From: CAZMGG01 sp964565715
GTDB lineage: Bacteria; Planctomycetota; UBA1135; UBA2386
Length of the DNA: 16,814 bases
Assembly (NCBI GenBank): GCA_964565715.1
Contig: CAZMGG010000121.1
Span: 1 to 16,814, forward strand
Direction: 5' to 3'
In this document: piece by piece, positions 6,506-15,855 of the stretch
How positions within the stretch are numbered: position 1 is the stretch's first letter
How the letters are laid out: the number at the start of each line of letters is the position of its first letter
Program-made: the position numbers and the translations under genes
The notes under the pieces: generated by a model
What the model saw: only the letters and a program-made list of their open reading frames with translations
Told to the model about the DNA's origin: nothing
Databases searched by the model: none

Positions 6506-9340
6506 CTAACGCCCGGCCGGCAGTTCCTTCTCGTACTCGGTGCCGCCGCCGAAGTTCTGCACCCAGTGGCGACCGTCGTTGCCGATGCCGAACTCGGTGT
6601 GACTCGGGTGCAACAGGTTGCGATGGTGCCCCGAGCTGTGCAGCCAGGCGTGGTGGGCGCCGCTGGCGGACCCGTTCAGGGCGATGTTCTCGCTGGCGCC
6701 CCAGTTGTAGCCCTCGAGCCGCATCCGGTCGTAGGGCGTCTTGCGCCCCTCGGTGGGCGAGAAGTGCGAGAAGTAGCCGAGCCTGCCCATCTCCTGGGCG
6801 TGCCCGCGGGCCGCCTTGTGCAGCCGCGGGCTCAGCGCCAGCGGCCGATGGCGGAACATGCGCCGGTAGTCGTTGGTGATCGTGAACTGCTCGCGCTCGG
6901 CAGCGGACAACGCCGTCATCGCCTTCCGGTCGTAGGCCTCGATGCGCCGCCACTGCCGCAGTTCGGCGAGCTCCGCCGGCGTGCGGCAGAAGTCCTGCAC
7001 CGACACCCGCTCGCCCGGCGGCAGCGACCGGGCCCAGTCGAGCCCGGCCAGCGCGCCCGGTTCCAGCTCGCCGAGGTCGCGCAGCACCGCCGCCAGCCAG
7101 TCGGCGCGATCCAGCTCGTCGGCGAGGCTGGCCGGCACCGACAGCTTCAGCTTGTCGTCCTGCCACACCGCGCGCAGCGCGGCGGTGCGACGGTCGACGT
7201 CGGCCTGCACCCGGTTGTACTCGGCGAACTTCTCGGCGCTGACCGCCGGCGGCTTGTACGGGTAGAAGTACTTCTGCTCGTCGTAGATCAGCTCCAGGGC
7301 GAACTTGCGCGCCGCGTCCAGGTTGGCCCGCTGCTCGGCCAGCTTGTCGGCCTGCTTCTTCAGCGGCAGACGATCGATGCGCTCGACCTGCGTCCGCAGC
7401 TCGCGCTGGAACGCCAGCACCATGGTCTCGAGGCCCTGCGGGCCCTCGGCCAGCAGGTCCTGCACCAATGCCGCCCGTGCCGCGGCGTCCTCGCGCAGAG
7501 CCTGCCGGATCCTCGTCTGGACCTTCGGCGCCGTGCTGCGCGCCGCCACCGTGCTGGCGGCGGTGAAGGCGCCCTTCTCCAGCACGTAGCCGCCGGCGCC
7601 GGGCTCGCCGCGGCCGCGGGCGATGATCGCGTCGATGCGCTCCTTCAGGCCCGGCTCGCGCTGCAGTGCCGCCGCCAGCACCTGCTCGGCCACCTCCGGG
7701 CTCTGGCAGCGATAGGCCAGCACCGCCAGACCGAGCGACGGCGCCGGCGGCAGCTTCGCCTCCCGCCAGAGGTCGGCGATCGCCTGCCCATCCAGGTCCT
7801 TCCAGCCAGCGGCGGCAGGCAGGCTGCCGCCGGTGCCCGCGGCCGCCGCGACCAGCCCCGCCAGAAGTTCGAAGTCGTCGGCCTTGCCGCGCAGCCGCAG
7901 GGCGAACTGCGGGTCGCGTTCCGCCACCGCCTCGGCGCCCTGCCGGGCCAGGGTCGCCACCGTGGCGAAGTCGCCCCGCGCCTCGGCATCGCGGATCTGC
8001 TCGAGGGTGACCCGCAGGCCCTCCAGCGTCGCCCGCCGCAGCGCCTCGCCCGCCGGTGCCGCCACCGGCACCGCCGGCGGACGCGGCCTGGTCGGCGCCA
8101 TCGCCACCGCCGCCCGCTGCCGCAGGTCCGCCAGCCTCTCGGCCAGCGCCGCGAACTCGCTGCTGCGCGGCAGGGCCGCGCTGCGTTCCTCCAGCAGGGC
8201 CAGCGCCGCGGCGACGCCCTCGCCGGACTCGAGCCGCGACGCCTGCCCCAGGATCTCCTGCATGGCCTGCAGTGCGGCCTCGCGCACGTCGGCCAGGGCC
8301 TGCTGCACCAGCGCGGCGCCGGTTCCCTCGGTGGCCACCGCCGCGGCGCGCAGCAGGTCGAGGGCCTGGGCGTGGATGCCGTCGCGGCTGAGCCGGCGCG
8401 CCTCGGCGACCAGCTCCGCGGTCGCACCCAGGCCCGAGCCAGGGGTGGGCAGGCTGTCGCCCGGCGTCGGCTCGCGACCCGGCTCCGGATCGCCCTGCGC
8501 CACCGGGGGCGCCGGCACCGGCGGCGCCTCCTCCACCGCGGGATCACCCACCCGCGCCACCGGGTTCTGCCGCAGGAACTCCGACAGGCCGCCGCGCACG
8601 ATGCGCGCGGCCTCACGTTGCGCCACCCCCTCCCCGCTGCGCTCCTCGTCCTGCAGCGTGCGGTTGAGCTCGGCGTAGGTGGCGGTGGTCGCCTCCTCCA
8701 GCAGCCGCTGCTTCCGCGTCGTCACCGCCGCCTCCACCGCCGCCACCAGGTCACGTTCGGCCTGCAGCACCGCCGCGCGACCGGCATCGTCGCCGGCCCA
8801 GGCGCCCTGCAGCCGCGCCAGTTCGGCCCGGGCTTCGTCGAAGCGGCCGACCCGCCGGAGGTTCTCGACCTGGCTGGTCGGCGCCGGCGTGCTCGACTGG
8901 GCCTGGAACGCGAACCAGCCGACGCCGCCGAGCGCCAGCAGGGCCAGGACCACCGCCAGCAGGCGGCTGCGGCCGTTGCCGCCACCGGTGGCCCGGGCGC
9001 GGGCACGCCCGGCGGCGCGGCTCTCGGCCAGGACGTCGTCGGCGGTGGCCTGCCGCGCCACCGACTGGCCCACCACCAGCACGGCGCGGCCCAGTTCGAT
9101 GCGATCGCCGAGCTGCAGGCGCTTCTGCGCCACCTCGCCGCCGTTCACCAGCACCGTCGCGCCCGCCAGGGCGACCAGGACCGCGCCGCCGTTCACCCAG
9201 TCGATGCGCGCGTGGCGCGGGCGGACGCCGTCCTCGTGGAGCCTGAGGTCGGCGTCGGCCGCGGTGCCGACGGCCAGGGAACGCGGCTCGAGCGGGTGCA
9301 GGAAGGTCTGCCCCCGGTCGAGGACTTGAAGGGTGAACAT
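6506..9340 (-). CDS. FHA-like / transmembrane / coiled-helical / CAP (SCP-PR1) domain protein
   Basis: 944 residues from the ATG at 9340. The N-terminal 95 residues resemble an FHA domain (SLAVGTAADADLRL, PRHARIDWVNGG, VLVNGGEV...LQLGDRIELG) with a degenerate phosphopeptide site (PRH where SxxH is usual). A basic stretch (GRARAR, GRSR) precedes the only clear membrane helix at about 127-145, so the FHA part should be cytoplasmic and the rest outside. A long helical, Ala/Glu/Arg-rich middle with a Pro-rich linker (about 240-275) leads to a C-terminal CAP domain at about 815-935: GHAQEMGRLGYFSHFSP, ASENIA and HHAWLHSSGHHRNLL with the His/Glu residues of the CAP cavity. CAP domains occur in secreted proteins of varied function. 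Such a protein could sense or remodel the envelope and report inward, which is inference. It lies downstream of the sigma-54-type AAA+ gene on the same strand. Confidence 0.85.
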   Translation of the reverse strand: MFTLQVLDRGQTFLHPLEPRSLAVGTAADADLRLHEDGVRPRHARIDWVNGGAVLVALAGATVLVNGGEVAQKRLQLGDRIELGRAVLVVGQSVARQATADDVLAESRAAGRARARATGGGNGRSRLLAVVLALLALGGVGWFAFQAQSSTPAPTSQVENLRRVGRFDEARAELARLQGAWAGDDAGRAAVLQAERDLVAAVEAAVTTRKQRLLEEATTATYAELNRTLQDEERSGEGVAQREAARIVRGGLSEFLRQNPVARVGDPAVEEAPPVPAPPVAQGDPEPGREPTPGDSLPTPGSGLGATAELVAEARRLSRDGIHAQALDLLRAAAVATEGTGAALVQQALADVREAALQAMQEILGQASRLESGEGVAAALALLEERSAALPRSSEFAALAERLADLRQRAAVAMAPTRPRPPAVPVAAPAGEALRRATLEGLRVTLEQIRDAEARGDFATVATLARQGAEAVAERDPQFALRLRGKADDFELLAGLVAAAAGTGGSLPAAAGWKDLDGQAIADLWREAKLPPAPSLGLAVLAYRCQSPEVAEQVLAAALQREPGLKERIDAIIARGRGEPGAGGYVLEKGAFTAASTVAARSTAPKVQTRIRQALREDAAARAALVQDLLAEGPQGLETMVLAFQRELRTQVERIDRLPLKKQADKLAEQRANLDAARKFALELIYDEQKYFYPYKPPAVSAEKFAEYNRVQADVDRRTAALRAVWQDDKLKLSVPASLADELDRADWLAAVLRDLGELEPGALAGLDWARSLPPGERVSVQDFCRTPAELAELRQWRRIEAYDRKAMTALSAAEREQFTITNDYRRMFRHRPLALSPRLHKAARGHAQEMGRLGYFSHFSPTEGRKTPYDRMRLEGYNWGASENIALNGSASGAHHAWLHSSGHHRNLLHPSHTEFGIGNDGRHWVQNFGGGTEYEKELPAGR

Positions 9341-9471
9341 GCGGGTCTGACGAGCTACGGCTGAGGCAGGCCGGCTCGTTCCCCCACCCGGGGTCGCGGC
9401 GGAGTCACGAGGGCGCGCATGGTAGCCGGGTGGCCGGGACCGGGGCAATCGCCGGCTGGTCCGGCGGGGCG

Positions 9472-9486
9472 AAAGGGCCGAGGCCC

Positions 9487-9488
<2 letters not shown>
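9472..9488 (-). terminator. Hairpin with T run at the end of the sigma-54 activator gene
   Basis: On the minus strand AGGGGCC, TC, GGCCCTTT folds back on itself right at the TAG stop (9487-9489) and ends in three T. This is a short terminator-like stem. It could separate the activator gene from the FHA-CAP gene, whose start is about 146 nt further on. Confidence 0.35.
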
Positions 9489-10400
<912 letters not shown>

Positions 10401-10407
<7 letters not shown>

Positions 10408-12536
10408 GCCTCGTCCTCGATCGGCTGCAGGCCGGCGTACTCGAGGATCAGGGTGCGCTCGACGCCGTCGTCGAACAGCACCGAGGCGCGGGCCTGGGCG
10501 CCCATGCCGTTCAGCCGGCGCACGACGCCGTCGCCGAAGTGCTCGTGCCGGACCCGCATGCCGACGCCGAGGCCCACCGCCGGATCCTCGCCGTCGGCGG
10601 CGCTGCCGACGCTCTCCCAGGAATGCCAGGCCTCCTGCTCCTCGATGCAGTCCTGCGGGATCTCCTTCAGGAAGCGCGAGGCCGGCGCGCGCTGCATGGC
10701 GCCGTTCACCATGCGTTCCTTGGCGCTGCCGAGCCAGACGGTCTTGCGACCGCGGGTGAGCGCCACGTACATCAGGCGGCGTTCCTCCTCGAGCCCGTCG
10801 CGCTCCTCCAGGGCGCGCATGCTGGGGAACAGGCCGTCCTCGAGGCCGCACAGGAACACGTGGTCGAACTCGAGGCCCTTGGCGGCGTGGATCGTCATCA
10901 TCTGCACCGCCGGACCCTGTTCGCCGGCGCGGTCGGCGGACGTCAGCAGGGCGACGTGCTGCAGGTAGCCGGCGAGGCCCTCGCCGACCTTCTCGTCGAA
11001 GGCGATCACGTCGTTGACCAGCTCCTGGATGTTCTCCTCCCGGGCAATGTCCTCGGGGTCGCCCAGCCCCGTGGCGTAGGCCATGTAGCCGATGCCCTCG
11101 ATCACCGTCTTCAGCGCCGCGTGCGCGCTCTGCGCCATGGCCGCCTTCGCCGCCCGCAGCACCTTGCCCAGCTCCAGCAGGTTCTGCTGCGCCTTCTTCG
11201 GCAGGCCCTGGTGCAGTTCGGGCGCCAGCACCGCCTCGGACAGCGACGCGCCCTCGGCGGCGGCGCTGGCCTTCAGCCGGTCCTGGCTGGTCTTGCCGAC
11301 GCCGCGCGGCGGCACGTTGACGATGCGGTCCATGGACACGTCGTCGAGCGGGTTGACCAGCACCCGCAGGTAGGCCAGCAGGTCCTTGATCTCGCGTCGC
11401 TCGAAGAACGTCAGCCCGCCGACGATGTCGTAGGGCAGGCCGCGGTCCTTCAGCGCCTGCTCCAGCGCGCGGCTCAGCCAGTGGGCGCGGTAGAACACGG
11501 CGATCTGGTCGAGCGGCACGCCGCCGTCGCGCAGGTCGCGGATGCCGTCGCCGACCGCGTCGGCCTCCTCGGCGGGTCCGGCGGCGCGGAACCGCACCAG
11601 CTTCGCGCCCGGCTCGTTGTCGGTGCGCAGCCGCTTGTCCTTGCGCAGCTTGTTGTTGGCGATCACCTGCTCGGCGGCGCGCAGGATGTTGGCCGTGCTG
11701 CGGTAGTTCTGCTCCAGCCGCACCACCGTCGTGCCGGGGAAGTCGTTCTCGAAGTCGAGGATGTTGCGGATCTCGGCGCCGCGGAAGCCATAGATCGACT
11801 GGTCCGGATCACCGACCACGCAGACGTTGCCGTCGCTCGGACAGAGCTGCCGCAGCAGGTCGTACTGCACGCGGTTGGTGTCCTGGAACTCGTCGACCAG
11901 CAGCCACGGGAAGCGCGCCCGATAGCGCTCGGCCACCTCGGGCTGCTCGCGCAGCAGGTCCAGGAAGCGCAGCAGCAGGTCGTCGAAGTCCATCGCCGCC
12001 AGCTTGCGCATCCGCTCCTCGTAGGCGGGGTAGACCTTCTGCGCCACCCGCGCCACGTCGTCGTGGCCGTAGACCGCGTCCGGCGGCCGCAACGCCGCAT
12101 TCTTCAGCCGCGAGATGACGTGGCCGACGGCGCTCGGCTTCACCCCGGTGCGCTCGAGGCCCAGTTCCTCCATCACCAGCTTGATGCACGAATCGCGGTC
12201 GTAGACGTCGTAGATCGAGAAGTCGGCGGGGTAGCCCAGCAGCGACGCCTCGGCCCGCAGGAAGCGCGCGCAGGCGGAGTGGAAGGTGGCGATGCGCACC
12301 CAGCCGCCGCCCATCTCCTGCACCCGCCGCGCCATCTCGCCGGCGGCCTTGTTGGTGAAGGTCATCGCCAGGATGCGGCCGGCGGGCACGCCGTCCCGCA
12401 GCAGCCGGGCGATCCGCCGCGTCACCACCCGCGTCTTGCCCGAGCCGGCGCCGGCCAGCACCATCAGCGGGCCCTCGCCGTGCCGGACGGCCTGCTGCTG
12501 CGCGGGATTCAGGTCGTCGAGCAGGTCGTCGTGCAT
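10401..12536 (-). CDS. pcrA: ATP-dependent DNA helicase PcrA/UvrD (SF1A)
   Basis: 711 residues, the usual size. A 3'-5' DNA helicase acting in nucleotide excision repair and removal of proteins from DNA. Motifs in order: Q-motif LNPAQQQAV (9-17), Walker A GAGSGKT (29-35), Ia MTFTNKAAGEM, II DEFQDTN (family usually DEYQDTN), III GDPDQSIYGFRGA, IV LEQNYRST, V TIHAAKGLEFDHVF, VI EEERRLMYVALTRG. The C-terminal 50 residues (VRHEHFGDGVV...VLFDDGVERTLILEYAGLQ) form the Tudor-like module that contacts RNA polymerase. This favours PcrA/UvrD over Rep. The start is the ATG at 12536. It diverges from the double-selenoprotein gene across 109 nt; the only AT-containing -10-like hexamer for it is TATGCT (12549-12554, minus), with no convincing -35. 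It is the first gene of a minus-strand series and overlaps the activator gene by 7 nt. Confidence 0.95.
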
Positions 12537-12595
12537 GGCGGGCGGGCCAGCATAGGCACGGCCCACCGCCGATCCAGGCGGGTTGCACCGCGGGG

Positions 12596-12624
12596 TTGAG
12601 GCCGCACCGCCGCACCGGTACCCT
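12596..12624 (+). promoter_or_regulatory. Candidate sigma-70-type promoter of the double-selenoprotein gene
   Basis: TTGAGG (12596-12601), a 17-base spacer, then TACCCT (12619-12624). The -35 matches the consensus at four of six positions, the -10 at three of six. The predicted start would leave only about 15 nt of leader, just enough for the ribosome binding site. It is a plausible but weak match in very GC-rich DNA. Confidence 0.3.
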
Positions 12625-12633
12625 GCGCCATCC

Positions 12634-12639
12634 AGGAGG
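12634..12639 (+). promoter_or_regulatory. Ribosome binding site of the double-selenoprotein gene
   Basis: AGGAGG, a full Shine-Dalgarno match, six bases before the ATG at 12646. It fixes the start and shows that translation begins upstream of the first TGA. The 5' part is thus an expressed gene and not a remnant. Confidence 0.8.
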
Positions 12640-12645
12640 ACTCCG

Positions 12646-13689
12646 ATGAAGCATGCGATCGTGTTCGCGATCCTCGGCGCAGCGCTGCCGGCGCTGGCCC
12701 AGGACGACCCGTTCCCCCGCGAGGGCAGGCCCGAGCAGCGCGCCCAGAAGGACCCGCTCGAGGGCAAGGCGCCGCCGGCGCTCACCGTCAAGGACTGGCA
12801 CAACACCGACGGCAAGGCCCTCAGCCTCGCCGAGCTGCGCGGCAAGGTGGTGCTGATCGACTTCTGGGGCGTCTGGTGAAGCCCCTGTCGGGGTGCCGTG
12901 CCGCACCTCAAGGAACTGGCCCAGAAGCACTGTGACGCCGGCCTGGTCGTCATCGGCGTCCACACCACCAACGGCGGCGAGAAGATGGCCGCGTTCGTGG
13001 CCGAGCAGGGGATCGGCTATCCGGTCGCCATCGACGTCGACAACCAGACCACCAAGGCCTTCGCGGTGGACAGCTACCCGGATTACTACCTGATCGACCG
13101 GGCCGGCAACCTGCGGGTCGCCGACCTGCAGAACAAGGCCGTGGACCGGGCCGTCGCCGCGCTGCTGGCGGAACCGGCGCCGCCGCAGGATCCCACGCAG
13201 GACCCGAAGCAGGACCCCAAGGCGAAGCCCGACGCCGAGAAGCTGTACGCCGACGCCCTGGCGCTCGCGAAGAAGACCGACCGCAAGCTGCTGGTGCACG
13301 TGCACGGCCCCGGTTGAGGCTGGTGCGTGCGTCTCGAAGAGTTCTTCGAGAAGAAGGAAGTGGCGGCGCTGCTCGGCAAGGACTTCGTGCTGCAGTCGAT
13401 CGACTCCGGCAAGCACCAGAACACCAAGGGGCTGCTGGCGAAGATCCGGCCGAAGGCCGGCGGCGGCATCCCGTGGATGGTGATCCAGGACGCCGACGGC
13501 GGGACCGTCGTCACCAGCGACGGCCCGAAGGGCAACATCGGCTGCCCCTGGCAGCCCGACGAGATCGCGTACTTCCGCGAGATGCTGGCGAAGGCGCGGA
13601 AGAACCTCACCGATGCCGACCTGGACGGGATCGTCCGGGCCAACCAGGCGTTCCGCGCAGAGGTCGAGAAGCGCAAGGTCGAGAAGTAG
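12646..13689 (+). CDS. Exported double selenoprotein: TlpA-like and thioredoxin-like domains, Sec78 (U-S-P-C) and Sec224 (U-G-W-C)
   Basis: 347 residues if TGA at 12877-12879 and 13315-13317 are both read as selenocysteine; the final stop is TAG. Residues 1-19 are a signal peptide (AIVFAILGAALPALAQ). Domain 1 (about 40-175) is TlpA/redoxin-like: GKAPPALTV, the strand KVVLIDFWGVW, redox motif U78-S-P-C81, VVIGVHTT, and cis-Pro145 in SYPDYYLIDRAGNL. A linker (about 180-195) repeats QDP/KQDPK. Domain 2 (about 200-320) is a second thioredoxin fold: KLLVHVHGPG, U224-G-W-C227, RLEEFF, and cis-Pro276 in GGGIPWMVIQDADGG. In both domains the TGA replaces the nucleophilic first Cys and the second Cys is kept. 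Each TGA has a downstream stem-loop (12890-12909, 13333-13350). It probably works as a thiol/disulfide reductase or relay in the periplasm; the electron donor is unknown. Conventional calling would give three fragments (12646-12879, 12898-13317, 13327-13689). Confidence 0.9.
12890..12909 (+). promoter_or_regulatory. Candidate bacterial SECIS stem-loop for TGA 12877
   Basis: GGGGUGC (12890-12896) pairs with GCACCUC (12903-12909) over seven base pairs (one G-U), with loop CGUGCC (12897-12902). The loop starts 17 nt after the UGA, has G as its second base and contains the GU dinucleotide that SelB contacts in E. coli. A competing CCCC/GGGG hairpin (12882-12893) would be too close to the UGA to act as a SECIS. 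Confidence 0.55.
13333..13350 (+). promoter_or_regulatory. Candidate bacterial SECIS stem-loop for TGA 13315
   Basis: CTCGAAGA (13333-13340), GT, TCTTCGAG (13343-13350): a perfect 8-bp inverted repeat, realistically a 7-bp stem with loop AGUU. The loop starts 22 nt after the UGA and carries GU at its tip. It is the clearest of the three hairpins in the window. Confidence 0.65.
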
Positions 13690-13698
13690 TCGCGCGCG

Positions 13699-13720
13699 GG
13701 CGGCGGGCTCAGCCGCCGCC
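13699..13720. terminator. Hairpin between convergent selenoprotein and ATL genes
   Basis: GGCGGCGG (13699-13706), loop GCTCAG, CCGCCGCC (13713-13720): a perfect 8-bp stem covering the 19-nt space between the two convergent stops and the ATL stop codon. No T run is present. It may serve both genes, or reflect Gly-rich coding of the ATL C-terminus. Confidence 0.35.
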
Positions 13721-14065
13721 CCAGCGCAGCAGCGCGAAGCCGACCACGCGCCCACGGGCGTCCACCCGCACGCCCTCCTTCTGCAGCAGCGCCCGCTGGC
13801 GCCGCGCCACGGCGCTGCCCCAGCGCGACACGCCGCCTCGCCCGTCCACCACGCGCCACCACGGCACCTCGCTGCCGTCGGGCAGGGCCGAGAGCGCCCA
13901 GCCCACCTGCCGCGCCACCGAGCGCCGGCCCAGCGCCGCCGCCACGTCGCCGTAGGTGGTCACCGCGCCCGCCGGCACCCGCCGGACGCACGCCCACACC
14001 TTCTCGTGGAAGCCTGGCCCCACCACCCGCACCGGACCGTGCCGTTCGGGCCGATAGGGACTCAT
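13709..14065 (-). CDS. Alkyltransferase-like protein (ATL), MGMT homologue without the reactive Cys
   Basis: 118 residues from the ATG at 14065. It has the DNA-binding half of O6-alkylguanine-DNA alkyltransferase: FHEKVWACVRRVPAGAVTTYGDVAAALG (19-46; helix-turn-helix and the Tyr that flips the base), the arginine finger in ARQVG (51-55), and the active-site position VPWWRVV (67-73). MGMT enzymes have PCHRV there; here Trp69 replaces Cys, as in ATL proteins such as E. coli YbaZ and fission-yeast Atl1 (PWHRV), and the His is also Trp. ATL proteins bind O6-alkylguanine without repairing it and hand it to nucleotide excision repair. A PcrA/UvrD gene lies one gene away, although on a separate transcript. 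No strong ribosome binding site is visible. Confidence 0.88.
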   Translation of the reverse strand: MSPYRPERHGPVRVVGPGFHEKVWACVRRVPAGAVTTYGDVAAALGRRSVARQVGWALSALPDGSEVPWWRVVDGRGGVSRWGSAVARRQRALLQKEGVRVDARGRVVGFALLRWGGG

Positions 14066-14197
14066 CGCCGGGATCTCACGGGGCCCATGGCGCACGTGAT
14101 ACCGCAACGTCCGCCCGACGCCACCGCCGACCTGCGCCTTGCGGCCCGGCCCGGTGATCACGAGGAGTGGTAGCCTGTCCTGGCCCCGCCGCCCCGC

Positions 14198-14202
14198 GGA
14201 GA
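14198..14202 (+). promoter_or_regulatory. Ribosome binding site of the di-heme peroxidase gene
   Basis: GGAGA lies five bases before the ATG at 14208, which begins a clear signal peptide; this decides the start over upstream codons in the same frame. Confidence 0.5.
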
Positions 14203-14207
14203 CCGCC

Positions 14208-15854
14208 ATGTCCCTGCTTCGCTCCCTGCTCTGCTGCCTGCCGCTCTGCACCGCCGGCCTGCCCGCCCAGGGCATCTTCCCGCCGCCGCCGGTCCCCGCC
14301 GGCAACCCGCAGACCGCGGCGAAAGCCCTGCTCGGCAAAGCCCTGTTCTGGGACGAGCAGCTCAGCTCGTCGCGCACGGTCGCCTGCGGCACCTGCCACG
14401 TGCACGGCCGCGGCGGCAGCGATCCGCGCAGCGCGACCGCCCGGCACCCGGGCCAGGACGGCGTGTTCGGCACCCCCGACGACGTGTTCGGCTCGCCCGG
14501 CGTCGTCCGCCACGACGGCAACGGCCACTACGGCGCGGCCCCGTACTTCGGCATCCAGGTGCAGGTCACCGGCCGCAAGGCGCCGAGCGCGATCAACGCC
14601 GCCTACCAGCGCGACCTGTTCTGGGATGGCCGCGCCAGCCGGACCTTCCGCGATCCGCTCACCAACGCGGTGGTGCTGCCGAACGGCGGCGCCCTCGAGT
14701 CGCAGGCAGCGGGCCCGCCGTTGTCGGACGTCGAGATGAGCCACCTCGGCCGGACCTGGGCCGACATCGCTGCCGACCTGCCGGCGCTCACGCCGCTCCG
14801 CCTGGCCGATCAGATCCCGGCCCCGCTGCAGGCCTTCGTGCAGGGCCAGACCTACGCCGGCCTGTTCCAGCAGGTGTTCGGCAGCCCCGGCGTGACGCCG
14901 TCGCGGATCGTCATGGCCATCGCCGCCTACGAACGCACCCTGGTGTCGGACCAGTCGCCGTTCGACCGCTTCCTGGCCGGCCAGGCCACCCTGAGCGCCG
15001 CCGAGGCCCGCGGCCTGCAGGTCTTCCAGAGCCAGTGCGCGGCCTGCCACACCGACCTGTCGCCGCAGGTGCTCAGCACCGGCCCGGTGCTCGACGACTA
15101 CCGCAACGTCGGCGTGTCGCAGGTGAGCGCCGACCCCGGCCGCTTCGCGGTGACGCAGAACCCCCTGGACCAGGGCCGCTTCAAGGTGCCGGGCCTGCGC
15201 AACGTGGCGCTGCGCGCGCCCTACTTCCACGACGGCAGCAAGCCGACCCTGCAGGCGGTGCTCGACTTCTACGGCCGCGGCGGCGACTTCCACTTCAACC
15301 AGGACCCGCTGATCCTGAACATCGTCGGCGCGCTGTCGCCGAGCGACAAGCAGGCGATGATCGCGCTGCTGCAGGCGCTGACCGACCCGCGGGTGGCGAA
15401 CGAGACGGCGCCGTTCGACCGGCCGCGGCTGTGGAGCGAGGGCGCGCGGGCGCCGGTGACGTGGGGCCAGGGCAGCGTCGGCAGCGGCGGCACGAGCCCG
15501 CGGGCGATCGCGGTGGAACCGGGCTTTCTCGGCAATCCGCGGCTGTCGCTCGGCGTCGACCGCACCGCGCCGGGCGCGTTCCACCTGCTGGCCTGGGACG
15601 TCGCCGCCAATCCCGCGCCGACGGTGCTGCTCGGACAGAACGTGTATCTGGCCAGCACGCCGAGCCTCGTGTTCGTCGGCATCGGCGTCACCCAGGGCAG
15701 CGGCGCCGGCCAGGGCTGGTCGAGCACGACGTTCGCCGTGCCGCCCGCACCGGGCCTCGGCGGCGCCACGTTCTACGGCCAATGGGTGGTGCTCGACGCG
15801 CAGGGCCCGAACGGTCTCACGGTGTCGGACGCCTTCGGCCTGCCGGTGTTCTGA
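14208..15854 (+). CDS. Di-heme cytochrome c peroxidase / MauG-family protein with C-terminal beta-rich domain
   Basis: 548 residues. Signal peptide 1-21 (LLCCLPLCTAGLPAQG), so exported. Two c-type heme motifs: C60-G-T-C-H64 and C277-A-A-C-H281, in two cytochrome domains as in bacterial CcpA/MauG. Family hallmarks: LGKALFWDEQLSSSRTVACG around the first heme, RKAPSAINAAYQRDLFWDGR, IAAYERTLVS, and FKVPGLRNVALRAPYFHDGS. This family reduces hydrogen peroxide or oxidises protein or organic substrates in the periplasm using electrons from small cytochromes or cupredoxins. The insert PGQDGVFGTPDDVFGSPG is not part of the core fold as I know it. After about residue 400 a roughly 145-residue Gly/Ser-rich beta-type tail follows, ending TFYGQWVVLDAQGPNGL...SDAFGLPVF, resembling tails common on planctomycete exported proteins. 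It converges with the next gene with one base between them. Confidence 0.92.
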   Translation: MSLLRSLLCCLPLCTAGLPAQGIFPPPPVPAGNPQTAAKALLGKALFWDEQLSSSRTVACGTCHVHGRGGSDPRSATARHPGQDGVFGTPDDVFGSPGVVRHDGNGHYGAAPYFGIQVQVTGRKAPSAINAAYQRDLFWDGRASRTFRDPLTNAVVLPNGGALESQAAGPPLSDVEMSHLGRTWADIAADLPALTPLRLADQIPAPLQAFVQGQTYAGLFQQVFGSPGVTPSRIVMAIAAYERTLVSDQSPFDRFLAGQATLSAAEARGLQVFQSQCAACHTDLSPQVLSTGPVLDDYRNVGVSQVSADPGRFAVTQNPLDQGRFKVPGLRNVALRAPYFHDGSKPTLQAVLDFYGRGGDFHFNQDPLILNIVGALSPSDKQAMIALLQALTDPRVANETAPFDRPRLWSEGARAPVTWGQGSVGSGGTSPRAIAVEPGFLGNPRLSLGVDRTAPGAFHLLAWDVAANPAPTVLLGQNVYLASTPSLVFVGIGVTQGSGAGQGWSSTTFAVPPAPGLGGATFYGQWVVLDAQGPNGLTVSDAFGLPVF

Positions 15855-15855
15855 G

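Noticed and set aside
4808..9364. 1518-codon open frame on the plus strand opposite the FHA-like genes
   Set aside because: It is an antisense shadow in high-GC DNA, composed of Arg/Gly/Gln/His-rich sequence without domains, while the minus strand encodes FHA-like and CAP domains.
9341..9486. Sigma-54 (-24/-12) promoter before the FHA-CAP gene
   Set aside because: Looked for GG-N10-GC in the expected orientation; no convincing TGGC/TTGC pair with correct spacing.
10539..12599. 686-codon plus-strand frame opposite pcrA
   Set aside because: Antisense shadow; all helicase motifs are on the minus strand.
12877..13317. Genome-wide reassignment of TGA to Trp or Gly
   Set aside because: Several normal genes here end in TGA (2333, 4648, 15852, and minus-strand ends at 5213, 10401, 13709), and the in-frame cases occur only at redox Cys positions.
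12898..13317. Separate genes starting at GTG 12898 and GTG 13327
   Set aside because: Both would begin inside a thioredoxin fold just after the active site, without a ribosome binding site of their own; they are parts of the selenoprotein.
14154..14161. Palindrome GTGATCAC as operator before the peroxidase gene
   Set aside because: Only eight bases, single copy, no flanking symmetry; it can occur by chance.
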